Shown piece by piece: positions 10,172 to 21,600 of a DNA stretch of 30,479 bases. The DNA comes from Acrasis kona (lineage: Eukaryota; Heterolobosea; Eutetramitea; Acrasida; Acrasidae): contig JAOPGA020001531.1 in NCBI GenBank assembly GCA_026419775.2, forward strand, positions 1 to 30,479, in the 5' to 3' direction. Each line of letters opens with the position of its first letter. Position 1 is the first letter of the stretch. Below the pieces are notes generated by a model that saw only the letters and a list, made by a program, of their open reading frames with translations, did no database searches and had not been told where the DNA came from. The translations under genes and the position numbers were made by a program.

Positions 10172-11185
10172 CTACATCTTCATGATTGTTTCGTAAACAA
10201 AAAAAGTGACTGCGTTGACCGGAAATGCCCTCACTATACTACTATTCAACCCACGGAAAAATACATACCAACCCCCCTTTCTATAACTCTTCTTTGCACA
10301 ATCCATAATCCCATTGTAACGATCCCAACCTTTATATGGCTTTGGAGGAACGGACTGGATGCGAGATTTGATCACGTCCGAAGGATAAGACAAGATCCAA
10401 CAAAAAACACCAGCGCCTCCACCAGCAGCCAACAGCGCAGTGGGAGAATCTCCCAAAAGTTCTTTGAGAAATTCATAACCAAGAAAATAAACACCATAAG
10501 AGGGCATGTCCCTGAGAATTGTGGAATTCATGCCCTTGAACAAACCCTTGTAGCCTTCTCTCTTATAAGTGAGGCGAACGCAGTCCATGGGACCAGCGTA
10601 GGTTGGAGGTATCCTGTATAAACTACTTCTCTTCATTCTTCTGTAGAGAGATTTTTTTGGTTGCTTTTGTGTGCCTTCGCTCTGACTTTGTATTCTCGTT
10701 TTAATTAGCTCCATAGGGCTGCACAATCCACAATTCATTAATCCTCCAAGAGAACCAGCTATAAACACATCGGTGTAATATTCTAATTGTGTCCTGTCGT
10801 GATCTACGCCACGTAGTTCCTGCAAGTAGCGCATCGTGTTTCCGTAAACACCAAAAATGATCGCATTCAAAGCCCCCACACCAAGTATGGGCGTTGCCAT
10901 TCCTTTGTATAATCCTTTAACGCCTTCGTTCCGGAATATTTTGAAAAAAGTTCCAAATGTACTGGAGGAGTACTTGTTTGGTTGTGTTTGGATGCACACT
11001 TTCACTGTATCGAAGGGATGCCCAGCCATAATACCAGCAATTCCACCAATGTTCCCCGCGACAAAGTCTTTCCAAGGGTTTACGGCTGCTTCTTGTGCTA
11101 ATTCATCTATTACATCGCTTGCAGGTTCTTTATTTATCGTATTTGTATCTGAGATTCTTGTATTGGGTTCGTTCGAGTTGGGCAT
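10172..11185 (-). CDS. Mitochondrial carrier (SLC25), carnitine/basic amino acid subgroup
   Basis: Intronless; 337 residues from ATG 11185. Three tandem carrier repeats are seen, with signatures HPFDTVKVCIQTQ, SPMELIKTRIQSQ and YPSDVIKSRIQSV. The stretch GVGALNAIIFGVYGNTMR and the ending RAFPVNAVTFFVYE point to the acylcarnitine/ornithine/basic amino acid branch (SLC25A15, 20, 29, 45-48), but the substrate cannot be fixed by eye. It should sit in the inner mitochondrial membrane. The second repeat has an inserted basic loop (KKSLYRRMKRSSLYR). The frame is open a little further upstream to an in-frame TAG but with no ATG. A two-codon upstream frame, ATGGATTAATG, ends by overlapping this start. 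Confidence 0.88.
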   Translation of the reverse strand: MPNSNEPNTRISDTNTINKEPASDVIDELAQEAAVNPWKDFVAGNIGGIAGIMAGHPFDTVKVCIQTQPNKYSSSTFGTFFKIFRNEGVKGLYKGMATPILGVGALNAIIFGVYGNTMRYLQELRGVDHDRTQLEYYTDVFIAGSLGGLMNCGLCSPMELIKTRIQSQSEGTQKQPKKSLYRRMKRSSLYRIPPTYAGPMDCVRLTYKREGYKGLFKGMNSTILRDMPSYGVYFLGYEFLKELLGDSPTALLAAGGGAGVFCWILSYPSDVIKSRIQSVPPKPYKGWDRYNGIMDCAKKSYRKGGWYVFFRGLNSSIVRAFPVNAVTFFVYETIMKM

Positions 11186-11350
11186 TAATCCATTATCTTC
11201 TAATACTTGTGACAAGTTCTAGAAGTTGTTTAGTTATTGTTTGGGGCTAATTTATTTTGATAGGTACAGCTCAACCTTATATCTTTGTAATATTGTGAAC
11301 ATCTATTATTAGGAGTTTATTGATGTTATGATCGAAAAGTTTCAGAACCG
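11186..11350. promoter_or_regulatory. Divergent promoter, carrier / SDR genes
   Basis: 165 bp separate the two divergent start codons. The interval is AT-rich, without a recognisable binding motif, and on the minus strand includes the short upstream frame ATGGATTAATG at the carrier start. Confidence 0.45.
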
Positions 11351-12341
11351 ATGCCACTAGACTTTGTTTATGATTCTGCTGTTCTATTATTGTCTATAAT
11401 TTTAAACTTGATACTTCTACCATTTTACATAGTGCATCAACTGTATGACTCTTTGACGTTCAAACCAACCGCCCCTCCGAAATCAGTTTTGATTACTGGC
11501 GCAAGCAGTGGGATAGGAGAATCTCTTGCTAAAACCTATGCGGCTAATGGAACAAAAAATTTAATTCTTCTTGGAAGAAACGAGGAGAAGTTGAAGAGAG
11601 TGAAAGAGATCTGTCAAAAAAAGTAAGTTTACTTTTTACGACTACTAAAAGATAAAAAAGAGGTGCTAATGTTGCAATTTATGTTGCTGATGTTACTGAT
11701 CGTGAAAAAATGGATGAGATTATAAAATCACAACCCAACCTAGATCTTGTTATAGCCAATGCTGGTGTTTCGCAGTGTATGACAGCGTTTGATCAAATTC
11801 TGACAATGTAGATACAATCATGAGGGATCAGAAAAAGACGAAACTTGATGATTCTTTAGTGAAGGAGGACATGGAAAGAGAAGTCATCAACATTAATTTA
11901 CATGGTGTACTGAACACTGTTTATCCCGCCATAAGATATTTTCTACAGCACAACAAAAACAAAACCAGTCAGATCTGCATCGTCAGTTCGAAGGCTGCTC
12001 AAATACCAATGCTAACAAATGTTTATGGTTGCACAAAGGGTTATGTGACAAACTTTGCTTTTAATTTGAGGAGGGAGTATGCTAGTAAAAACATTAGAGT
12101 AAATAATGTCTTACCGTGTTGGGTAGAGACAAGTATGGCTGATGCGTACAAAGGCGACAAGTTCTTTATGATAAGCAGTGACAAAGCAGCCAAGATTATC
12201 ATTGATGGACTTTCGAATGACACACCTAACATTTCATTCACTTTCGCCACCTCTTTCATGATGGACATTACCAGCAATATTCCGTGGTTCTACCAGCTGG
12301 TATTACAAAAATATATTCGTGTAGTGAAAGATGTTGAATAA
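11351..12341 (+). CDS. Membrane-anchored short-chain dehydrogenase/reductase
   Basis: Three exons: 11351-11622, 11661-11776 and 11812-12341, introns 38 and 35 nt, 305 residues. A hydrophobic N-terminal segment (LLLSIILNLILLPFYIV, about 12-29) precedes the Rossmann fold: cofactor loop TGASSGIG, then ADVTD, NAG in VIANAGVSQ, catalytic Ser in IVSSKA and YGCTK (the Tyr-x3-Lys pair), then PCWVETSM. This is a classical NAD(P)H-dependent SDR facing the cytosol or ER lumen from a membrane anchor, similar in plan to 3-ketosphinganine reductase and DHRS7-type enzymes; the substrate is not determinable. The second intron is the only way I see to pass the change of frame at 11777-11811 without damage, and it has local-type length. 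The stop overlaps AATAAA (12337-12342). Confidence 0.87.
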
Positions 12342-12510
12342 AATTTAAATCTGTTTTCTCTGATTTTTTTGATTTGTTTCCTTTCTTTGTTACATTATCT
12401 TAATAATCTAATAAGGAATAGTTGGAACAGATGTTTTGTTGTCTGTTTGTTATATCTATGAAGTTTCTAATAAGAAGTGTCCAATTCAATTTTACAACAA
12501 ATTCAAGACA

Positions 12511-13229
12511 ATGTCCATCATCGATATGTTGTTCGGTTCGTTTACCCTAACCATTGTTAATCTGATTGTTAATAGGGAAGCAGAAAACTCCCAAGGAGCT
12601 AATGCGTGAATACAAACGTAGTGTCGAAAGGTCGATAAGAGAGCTCGAAAGAGAGAGGGAGAAAATGCAGCAGCAAGAGAAGAAGTTGATTGCTGATATG
12701 AAGCGCTTGGCTAAACAAAATCAAATGGAGCCAGTGAAAATTATGGCGAAAGACTTGGTCAGAACCAGGCACTACGTCACTAAATTCTATAGAATGAAGG
12801 CACAATTGCAAGCGGTTTCCCTCAAATTAACCACTTTAAGTTCAACTGCAGAAATGACAAACGCTATGAAAGGTGTAGCTAGAACCATGCAGTTGATGAA
12901 CAAGCAAATGGATCTACCATCCATGCAGAAGATTATGAGGGACTTTGCTCAACAGGTAATGCAATTATAAATACTGTAAATATTAACAATTCAAGTCTGA
13001 AATGATGGACATGAAAGAGGAGATGGTTGGTGATATGATGGATGACGTTATGGCAGAAGATGGGGATGAAGATGAGGAGGAGGGACTAGTCGCTCAGGTA
13101 TTGGACGAAATAGGTCTTGACATGTCAGGTCAAATCGGAGATACCCCAAGTGGCAAAATGAAATCTTCTGCAAAAGAAGAGGCAGAAGATGACGACCTTC
13201 AAGCTCGTTTAGAAAAACTAAAAAAATAG
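12511..13229 (+). CDS. CHMP2A: ESCRT-III subunit VPS2/CHMP2
   Basis: Three exons: 12511-12535, 12576-12955 and 12996-13229, both introns 40 nt, 212 residues. The N-terminus MSIIDMLFGKQKTPKELMRE, the basic helix with KKLIADMKRLAKQNQM and the block IMAKDLVRTRHYV are VPS2/CHMP2A hallmarks. The second half is acidic (MMDDVMAEDGDEDEEEG) and ends in a MIM1 motif, DLQARLEKLKK, for binding the Vps4 MIT domain. VPS2 caps the ESCRT-III filament in endosomal budding, cytokinesis and membrane repair. The first coding exon is only 25 nt. CHMP2A fits better than CHMP2B. Confidence 0.94.
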
Positions 13230-13369
13230 ATAAACGTTTTGTATGGCACTTGAATACGCACTTGTATAAAATAAATTCAATAGATAATGTGTACATTTCA
13301 CCAATGTGTCCTCTGTTTAGTTCTCTTTGAAGTCTGACTCAAAAACTATTGAGGGCTGTTAGAAAAAAC

Positions 13370-13880
13370 ATGCCATGTTACTTTTGATGTGTAGAGGCTT
13401 CTCATGTAGTTCTGTTTCAATTGATATTACCCTTGCCCAAAAGAGTGAAAGTACTTTCCAAGTGCAGGTAGACAACAGTTTAGATTAAAAACAGATACAA
13501 CAAGCGACCAACAGGTAGACATACAAGCAAACACTGACTATCAACTACGTTGTTGATGACAGTATGATTTATGCAATATTGGAAGATTATTTCTTTATAT
13601 GTATGACAACAACCAATTCTCCATCCAGGAGTAATCTTGCGACTAACAACACAATGATGTTAAACTATTATGGAACCAAAAGGGATCTGCTTTATGTACA
13701 AACTCAACAGCACCTCCAAAGAGAAAGAGCATGCTAAGTGGAGGTGATATCGCTGGTAAAGTGATTGGAGTTGTTGCTTTTGTGTAATTGTATTCTTGAT
13801 TGTTTTTGTGATTGTGTTCGTGTATACACGTAAACAAAGGTTCCGGTGCAAGTACCTGTGGAGTTGATTGATGCGAAACG
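13370..13880 (+). pseudogene. Relic of a single-pass membrane protein gene
   Basis: Within a 908-bp stretch between VPS2 and ELP3 there are protein-like pieces on the plus strand in shifting frames. One is VSIDITLAQKSESTFQVQVD (about 13415-13475). At the end, SMLSGGDIAGKVIGVVAF runs into, in a frame offset by one base near 13784, VIVFLIVFVIVFVYTRKQRF and a stop at about 13868. Together this is a typical juxtamembrane Gly loop, one membrane helix and a basic stop-transfer tail. AATAAA lies at about 13889. An alternative is a gene with introns and a sequencing indel. The rest of the stretch, 13881-14137, shows nothing. Confidence 0.4.
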
Positions 13881-14137
13881 TTGTGTTTAATAAAGTTCTT
13901 TTGGTTTTAAGCCCGAATTTTCATCTTTAGTTTTTCTCCTGTTGATAATGTAGGCCATCATCAAATGTTTCATTTTGCATCAATGTATTTTAATTCAGAG
14001 AGTTTAGATTTGTGTATGGCTGAGTGTAAACATTTGTTGGTGGCAATTCTTCTTGTTTTTATGCCGAAGACAATTGCAAACTTCACCCGAATTTATGTTG
14101 TCTTTTTGTTGTAATTACTTCAATCAAAGAATAGCAC

Positions 14138-15938
<1,801 letters not shown>

Positions 15939-16009
15939 ACAATTTTTTTACAATTTTCGCTTTATTGAACAAGACTATCAGAGAACCAAATGAACAATAT
16001 CAAAAAAAT

Positions 16010-18046
16010 TTATTTTGAATCATCAGTCACCTTGTATAAACGAAGTGTTGCCAGTACATTTCTTGCATTATTAGAATGATTATACACAGATCCATTAAAC
16101 GCTCTGGTAGCATCTCTACCCAAAAATGGTTTCAAAATAGTCTCTCCACCAGGATGAATGGATGCAAACGTGCTACAGTCGTGTGCCACTCCATCGATAA
16201 TCATCATTGTTTTATCTACATTTCTTCTTGAAATGGTTGGTAGTGACTCCACACTAGGTCCCCAATTCATCCTATTCTTTTGTACATTGAGTTTCTCTTG
16301 CTCCTCGTCCAGTTTCTTTTGCAACATTTGCAAATGACCCTTTGTGTAATTATCCTCCTCCACTCTCTTCAAATCCCACGTGAGACCGAATTGGTTAGCC
16401 AACCAAATCAACCACTTGCCAGGATCGTAATGGTGGTAATGTACTCCGTTGCGATAATCATGTGGGAACTCATGATGGAAGTTATGAATACCTTCCCCAA
16501 AGGTTACGTAACTGACCAAGTGTGAATCTCTGGCTGTCCTCTTGTCGCTCCAATTTGCGTCTCCCCATGAGTGTGCCAACGAGTTGATAAAGAAAGTACA
16601 ATGTTGTAAAAGTGTTTTGGATAAAACTCCGCCCAGTAGGAAACCTCCTTTCCAGTCACCCCAAAAGTAACCTGCGATGAGTGTTGGTAAAATGTATCCC
16701 AAAAATACGGCTAATGGTTTGTAGTGATTGTGTTGGAACATGACCAGTGGATCCTGTTGAAGGTCATCAACGTCGTGTAATTCGTTACGAGCGGCATCCT
16801 TGACGAATAACCATCCCCAATGAGCGTAATTGAATCCTTTTGTAATGTTGTATGGATCCTTGTCAGTGTCCGTGTGTTGGTGATGGATGCGATGATCGGA
16901 TGACCACTGAAGAACGCTTCCTTGGAATGTGCTGGTGCCGACGATCAAAAGTAAGGATCGGATGCTCCAGTGGGCCTTGTAGCTTCGATGTGCGAACAAA
17001 CGATGATAACCCATGGTGATGCTGATGCCTCCAATGTAGTATCCGAGGAAACAAAGTAGATAAGTGCGCCAATTGTATTCGCAAGCAAAGATGGCATAGA
17101 ATGAAAGTGCTACGCTACCCAACAAGTACACACACATGATCCAGTCAATGTTATCGTAGTGTTCTAAGAGGGATCTCCAAGAGAAGGTGGCTGCGTTGAT
17201 CTTTTCCAAATTATTTCCAAACTTTTCGCGAAGCAATCTCTTGGCCTCTCCTAAATTGTAAGAGGGAATGTATTGTAACAAGTCGCTGATTTGATTGTTG
17301 TTCTTCTTCCACTTGAATCGAATCTGATAACTATTGTTGTGGTTTACATAGTTTGTGAGCACTTCAATGAGCCTAGGGAAATTTGTGATGGAGGCTTTCT
17401 TGTTCTTTAAATTCTTCTCGTCTGCTTTTAGCACAGTGCTCATCATGAAGTGGTAGGTGAGTAGAGGGCCGAGGTAGTACTTGAAGAGACCTGCCACACC
17501 TGAAAAGTAAATGGTGAGGGAAAAGATGATTGCTGCGAACACGTAGACGCAAACCATGTTGAGAACAACGCTGCGTTTGCCCTCTACATAAATGTTGCTG
17601 CTGACCCATTCCTTGAAAGATGCAATGAACCACAAGGGGTCTGCCTCGTCCTCGTCAGATTGTTCTTGTTGGGGTTTTGCTGTTTGTTCGAATTCGTTGT
17701 GTAGGCGGAAATTTTCAAAAGGAATTAATAGTGGCATCATGCAAGCAGCTCCAACAATCTTATTGAGCCAGCTTGGGATGTTCTTTTCGTTGAAAAATGA
17801 ATCTCTTGAGCACGAATCTGCAACTGCATAAAGTCCAAGACAGACAATTCCAAGCCAGATCCATGATATGGGTAGTAGGTACCATGGAAGCAGGAACAAG
17901 AAGGCGATACCAGCCGCCATGAATATTAATGTTTGTAGTAGTCTCATTGCTGCTTTGATACTTGATTTTTCAAACAGTTCGCTTGGGAGATGTCCTAGTA
18001 GTTCCTTAGGAATCATACTATACACATCATTGACGTGTTTGTCCAT
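16010..18046 (-). CDS. Fusion desaturase: inactive delta-12-like domain + delta-9 acyl-CoA desaturase + cytochrome b5
   Basis: Intronless, 678 residues. The central part (about 295-560) is an OLE1/SCD-type delta-9 acyl-CoA desaturase with its three histidine boxes: HRLFAH (348-353), HRIHH (385-389) and HNFHH (521-525). The C-terminus (about 612-675) is a cytochrome b5 domain with heme ligands in HPGG (631) and YNHSN (657), as in fungal OLE1. The first 285 residues are extra. They resemble a delta-12/omega-3 membrane desaturase in order and spacing: IPKELL and ELFEKSSIKA, a hydrophobic pair, then DSCSR (78-82) where the family has H-D/E-C-G-H, RLHNEFE where it has HxxHH, and IPSYNLGEAKRLL where it has IPHYHLxEA, without the third His box. 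I infer a degenerate, non-catalytic desaturase fused to an active one. The stop overlaps AATAAA on the minus strand. Confidence 0.9.
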   Translation of the reverse strand: MDKHVNDVYSMIPKELLGHLPSELFEKSSIKAAMRLLQTLIFMAAGIAFLFLLPWYLLPISWIWLGIVCLGLYAVADSCSRDSFFNEKNIPSWLNKIVGAACMMPLLIPFENFRLHNEFEQTAKPQQEQSDEDEADPLWFIASFKEWVSSNIYVEGKRSVVLNMVCVYVFAAIIFSLTIYFSGVAGLFKYYLGPLLTYHFMMSTVLKADEKNLKNKKASITNFPRLIEVLTNYVNHNNSYQIRFKWKKNNNQISDLLQYIPSYNLGEAKRLLREKFGNNLEKINAATFSWRSLLEHYDNIDWIMCVYLLGSVALSFYAIFACEYNWRTYLLCFLGYYIGGISITMGYHRLFAHRSYKAHWSIRSLLLIVGTSTFQGSVLQWSSDHRIHHQHTDTDKDPYNITKGFNYAHWGWLFVKDAARNELHDVDDLQQDPLVMFQHNHYKPLAVFLGYILPTLIAGYFWGDWKGGFLLGGVLSKTLLQHCTFFINSLAHSWGDANWSDKRTARDSHLVSYVTFGEGIHNFHHEFPHDYRNGVHYHHYDPGKWLIWLANQFGLTWDLKRVEEDNYTKGHLQMLQKKLDEEQEKLNVQKNRMNWGPSVESLPTISRRNVDKTMMIIDGVAHDCSTFASIHPGGETILKPFLGRDATRAFNGSVYNHSNNARNVLATLRLYKVTDDSK

Positions 18047-18324
18047 TTGTTTATATGTTTATGAGTGAGTGTGTTTCCAAAGGCCTATTTGATGATCTTA
18101 TTTTCCTGTCCGGAAAATAAAAAGTACGCTCCCCACATTCCCCGGTTGAACGTCACTCCGAATTGCCTCCGGTGACTTCTATTTCAAAGGCCGCGGGAGG
18201 CCAACTTGTAAAACGAGATGACGATATCTGGATTCCTCCCTAACTTGAAATGAAAATATTTGACATCAACACATGATAACATATTAATTTTGTACTTGTA
18301 CCTCCATGCTAACCATTATTTATA
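18047..18324. promoter_or_regulatory. Desaturase upstream region with two inverted repeats
   Basis: A perfect 9-bp inverted repeat, TTATTTTCC / GGAAAATAA, lies at 18098-18120 with a 5-nt loop. A second, imperfect one, GTCACTCCG / CCGGTGAC, lies near 18155-18178, followed by a GC-rich patch (GGCCGCGGGAGGCC, about 18189) unusual for this AT-rich spacer. These lie 50-150 bp upstream of the desaturase start and are candidate regulatory sites. No coding frame is present. Confidence 0.4.
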
Positions 18325-18408
18325 GCCTCAATAGCTCATCTGGGAAATAAAGAATAGAGCGTACGACTGAAGATCGTAAGGTAGCGTGTTCGATCCACGC
18401 TTGAGGCA
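18325..18408 (+). tRNA. tRNA-Phe (anticodon GAA) with an enlarged D-loop
   Basis: Acceptor stem GCCTCAA (18325-18331) pairs fully with TTGAGGC (18401-18407), discriminator A 18408. D stem GCTC/GAGC (18334-18337 / 18357-18360). Anticodon stem TACGA/TCGTA with loop CTGAAGA, anticodon GAA at 18369-18371. T stem GCGTG/CACGC with loop TTCGATC. The B box GTGTTCGATCC is good. The D-loop is 19 nt (18338-18356) instead of about 8; the usual TGGGA is followed by about 11 extra A-rich bases. The arms are all intact, so the gene looks functional if the extra bases are tolerated or removed. A run of T follows at 18421-18424. Confidence 0.9.
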
Positions 18409-18647
18409 AATATTTTCAGTTTTTTCTTAAGGTGTATGACAATTATTGGGAACCTTCAAAGATACATTCAATTGACAAGTTCTCTTGACTCAAAAACGGT
18501 CAAAATACAGTCATTGTGCTATGGTTAGAGTTGAAATATCAGAGTACCACATCACAAAAAGGATCCAAGTGGTGATGGAGGTAATATTCAAATTTTTTCT
18601 ATCGTTGCTAGCTGTGTTTGCAATTCACAATTTATACATTGACATAT
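18409..18647. other. Spacer between tRNA-Phe and the SNF2 gene
   Basis: Contains T runs (TTTT at about 18413 and TTTTTT at about 18419) that would serve as RNA polymerase III terminators for the tRNA. A short plus-strand frame with a hydrophobic stretch runs into the antisense of the SNF2 gene and is not credible as a gene. Confidence 0.4.
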
Positions 18648-21600
18648 TTAATGAAGTAGTAAAAGCCTCTGTTCAACCTGCTCAACTTGTTGTTCCTGTT
18701 CATCCTGTAGCGCAGGAACGGCCTGTATTTCAACTTCTTCGTCTGTTTTGTACTCATCTTCCTCTCTACCTACCATAGCCGCAGCTCTAGCCATCCTCAC
18801 AGGCTCCATCTGTGCCTGATACGCCCTCATCGCTGCATCTCCATCCTCCTTTGACAGTTTCTCGCTCGGGTCTTCCAAATATAAACTTTCAAAATAATAA
18901 ACACTTGCAATTTTCTTCTTTACATCAAACTCTCCACCTCTCTGCTCATAATCAGCTTCATCTTGATTCATCACATGATTAGGAGCGGCAACTGCTCGTT
19001 GTGCCTGATTCACTTGATCCGTATCAATTTGTTCCTGCGTCACGTCCACAGGATGTAGAATCAAAGCGTCATCACATGCATCGCTTTTCAAAGTACCCAA
19101 TAGACTTTTCAATATTACATCTTGATCATACAGCGTTGGATTCAACATCAAGTTACTCTGTACGTGTTGATCATCAATGCCATCGCTTTTATACAAGTCC
19201 AAATCATTTAATCCAATTCTACGAAGTGGATTTTGACTATCTACTATTTTTTTAAACAACCACATTTTGGCAATACACCTCAACCATATTCTCTCCTCTA
19301 TGGTACCACACGTTACGAATCGATAAATGTGAACGGGTTTCGTCTGTCTGAATCGATACGCTCTAAAAATGGCTTGACTACTCCACGTGGGATCCCAAGT
19401 GACATCATATACCACCACTCTACTAGCTCCAGTCAAGTTTATGCCTTGTCCACCAGCCATGGTAGAAATCAAAAAAATTCGACTCGAATGCTTCACATTA
19501 TTAAAATTATCAATCAAATCTTTTCTGATTGAGCTGGAAATTTTCCCATCTAATCTCAAATAATCTACATTTTCTTGTAAGATGATCTTATTTCCATCCG
19601 GAAGTGGTACTGGATAGGCCGTAAAGTGGTCCTCGATCACATCAATCATTTCAGTGTGTTGAGTAAAGATTAACATTTTTTCATCGGTTGTGTAAATTTT
19701 GGCAATTAGCCTTAATAGGAATTCCATCTTTGGACTGTGCCATGCTCTTTTGTGAATGTAATTTGCTTCAAGAACTGGCCTTGCCCACCTAAAATCATCT
19801 TGTCCAAATTCTAATGGATCGATTTCCATCCCTGCTTCGAATAAATTTCTAAATTCTTCCTCTTCTTGTTCCTTGTCGATGAATTCATCTTGTATGGGTT
19901 GTTGTTGCTCCTCGTCAAGATTATGATTCGAATCAGATTGATGATTGTCATTCTCATCGTCACTTTGATTCCTTCTTCTCTTCTTCTTCTTCTTCTTCTT
20001 GTTGGAGTTGGGTGTTGTGGATGTCGATTCATTTTGTTGTGCTTTTGGTGTGAATGGTGATCTTGAGTTTTTTTTTGCAGATTCGTTTTTGATTTGATGA
20101 TGATTTGAAGGAGCAGGTCGTGAGTTGTTGATTGATGTGTTCACTTCGATGATATCGTCGTCGTCCTCTTCATCAATGTCAATTACATTATAACGTCGAG
20201 TTGAATGGGGTGGTGATTCGTTTTTTATACCTGACCGAACTGGAGTTGACAAGATATCTTGATTAAAGATATCATCGTCATCATTGTTCTCTTTTTTGGT
20301 TGTGGATCGAGGTTGTGAGTGAGGTGCATTTGGTTCGATTTTGAATGGATCTAATTTGATTGAATTTTTTTGGTCAACTTGAACAATGTCTTGTTCATCG
20401 TCATCTATTATTCGTATCACTTCGGGTTCTAACCCGATAAAGGTCTTTGTGTCGCTAAATCTATCCATATCATTCTTTATTTGAACATTTTCATCATCTG
20501 AATCAATTACAACAGAATTTCGCATCTCCAATCTTCTCTTCTTTTTTGGAGGCGTTATAACATGTTGTGCGCCAAACATGTCGTCGTCATCTTCGTCATC
20601 GTCATCATCGCTTGGTTGAAAATCTGGAATTTCTGGTAAACCCATAATATTTCTGTACCTATTCTCTTGGTCACGTAAATTATGTATGCCTGCTCTTTTA
20701 CAATACAACAGTAACATATCAGGATGATCTATAATTTTACCGAGCATACATGCAAAATAAATAATATTTTTTCCGTAGGGACTGCCACCCTTTGCTTTTA
20801 AAAACAACGAATATAATTGTTTTTGTATGGCACTTAATCTAAAACTGATTACATATTCATATTTCTTCGGTAAACTATCTCGAAGAATTTTTTGACTTTT
20901 TCGGTCAACCATTTTTTGTAATTCACAACAAAGCACATGAGATTGATCTCTCATTTGTTTGACTGCTATTGCGGGACTATCCCTCTTCATACCCTCCTGT
21001 ATGGGTTCGGTAAAGAATTTTTGGAACTCTTTTCTGGTCCAATAACGATACCTTACGAAGTTAACCATGTTGTAATATTCGTCGAGATTGTTCTGAAGGG
21101 GCGTACCGGTTAGTATGATTCTGTTTTTTGTTTTGATACGGTGTGCCGCTCTGGAGAAATTTGTTGTGTGATTTTTCAATCTTGATCCTTCATCAACTAT
21201 TACAAGATTGGTCTTATTGTATAGCATGTCTCGCATGCGTTGATGATAACCTTGTTTTTCTTGTACTTCTTGTTCGCTTTTTTGTTTGTTTGGTTTTGGG
21301 TTCTCATTGACTCTTTGTTGCATTGGCATGTAAATGTGTTGTGGGTTTAAATAGTCAACTTGAGGTCCTTTTTTGGTTGTTTGTCTCTTTTGAATGTCGA
21401 CGAGACGCCAAAACTGATCATTAGTCATGATTAATGCGCCACCTCCTTTTTCTTTGTTATCCATTTTCAGGCTCCATTCGTGGACGAGTTCCTCTCTGTC
21501 CTTTCTCGATTTCACATTATCGTCCAAAACAAAAATGTTGAATTTATCCATGTGACAGGCTTTGCCCCAGATTTCAAACTCATCCTTCCAGTTAAGTAGA

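Noticed and set aside
10166-10621. 151-codon plus-strand frame
   Set aside because: It lies wholly antisense to the mitochondrial carrier and has no family resemblance.
11793-11811. Apparent frameshift in the SDR gene
   Set aside because: A 35-nt GT-AG intron at 11777-11811 of local type restores the frame and the family sequence, so damage need not be assumed.
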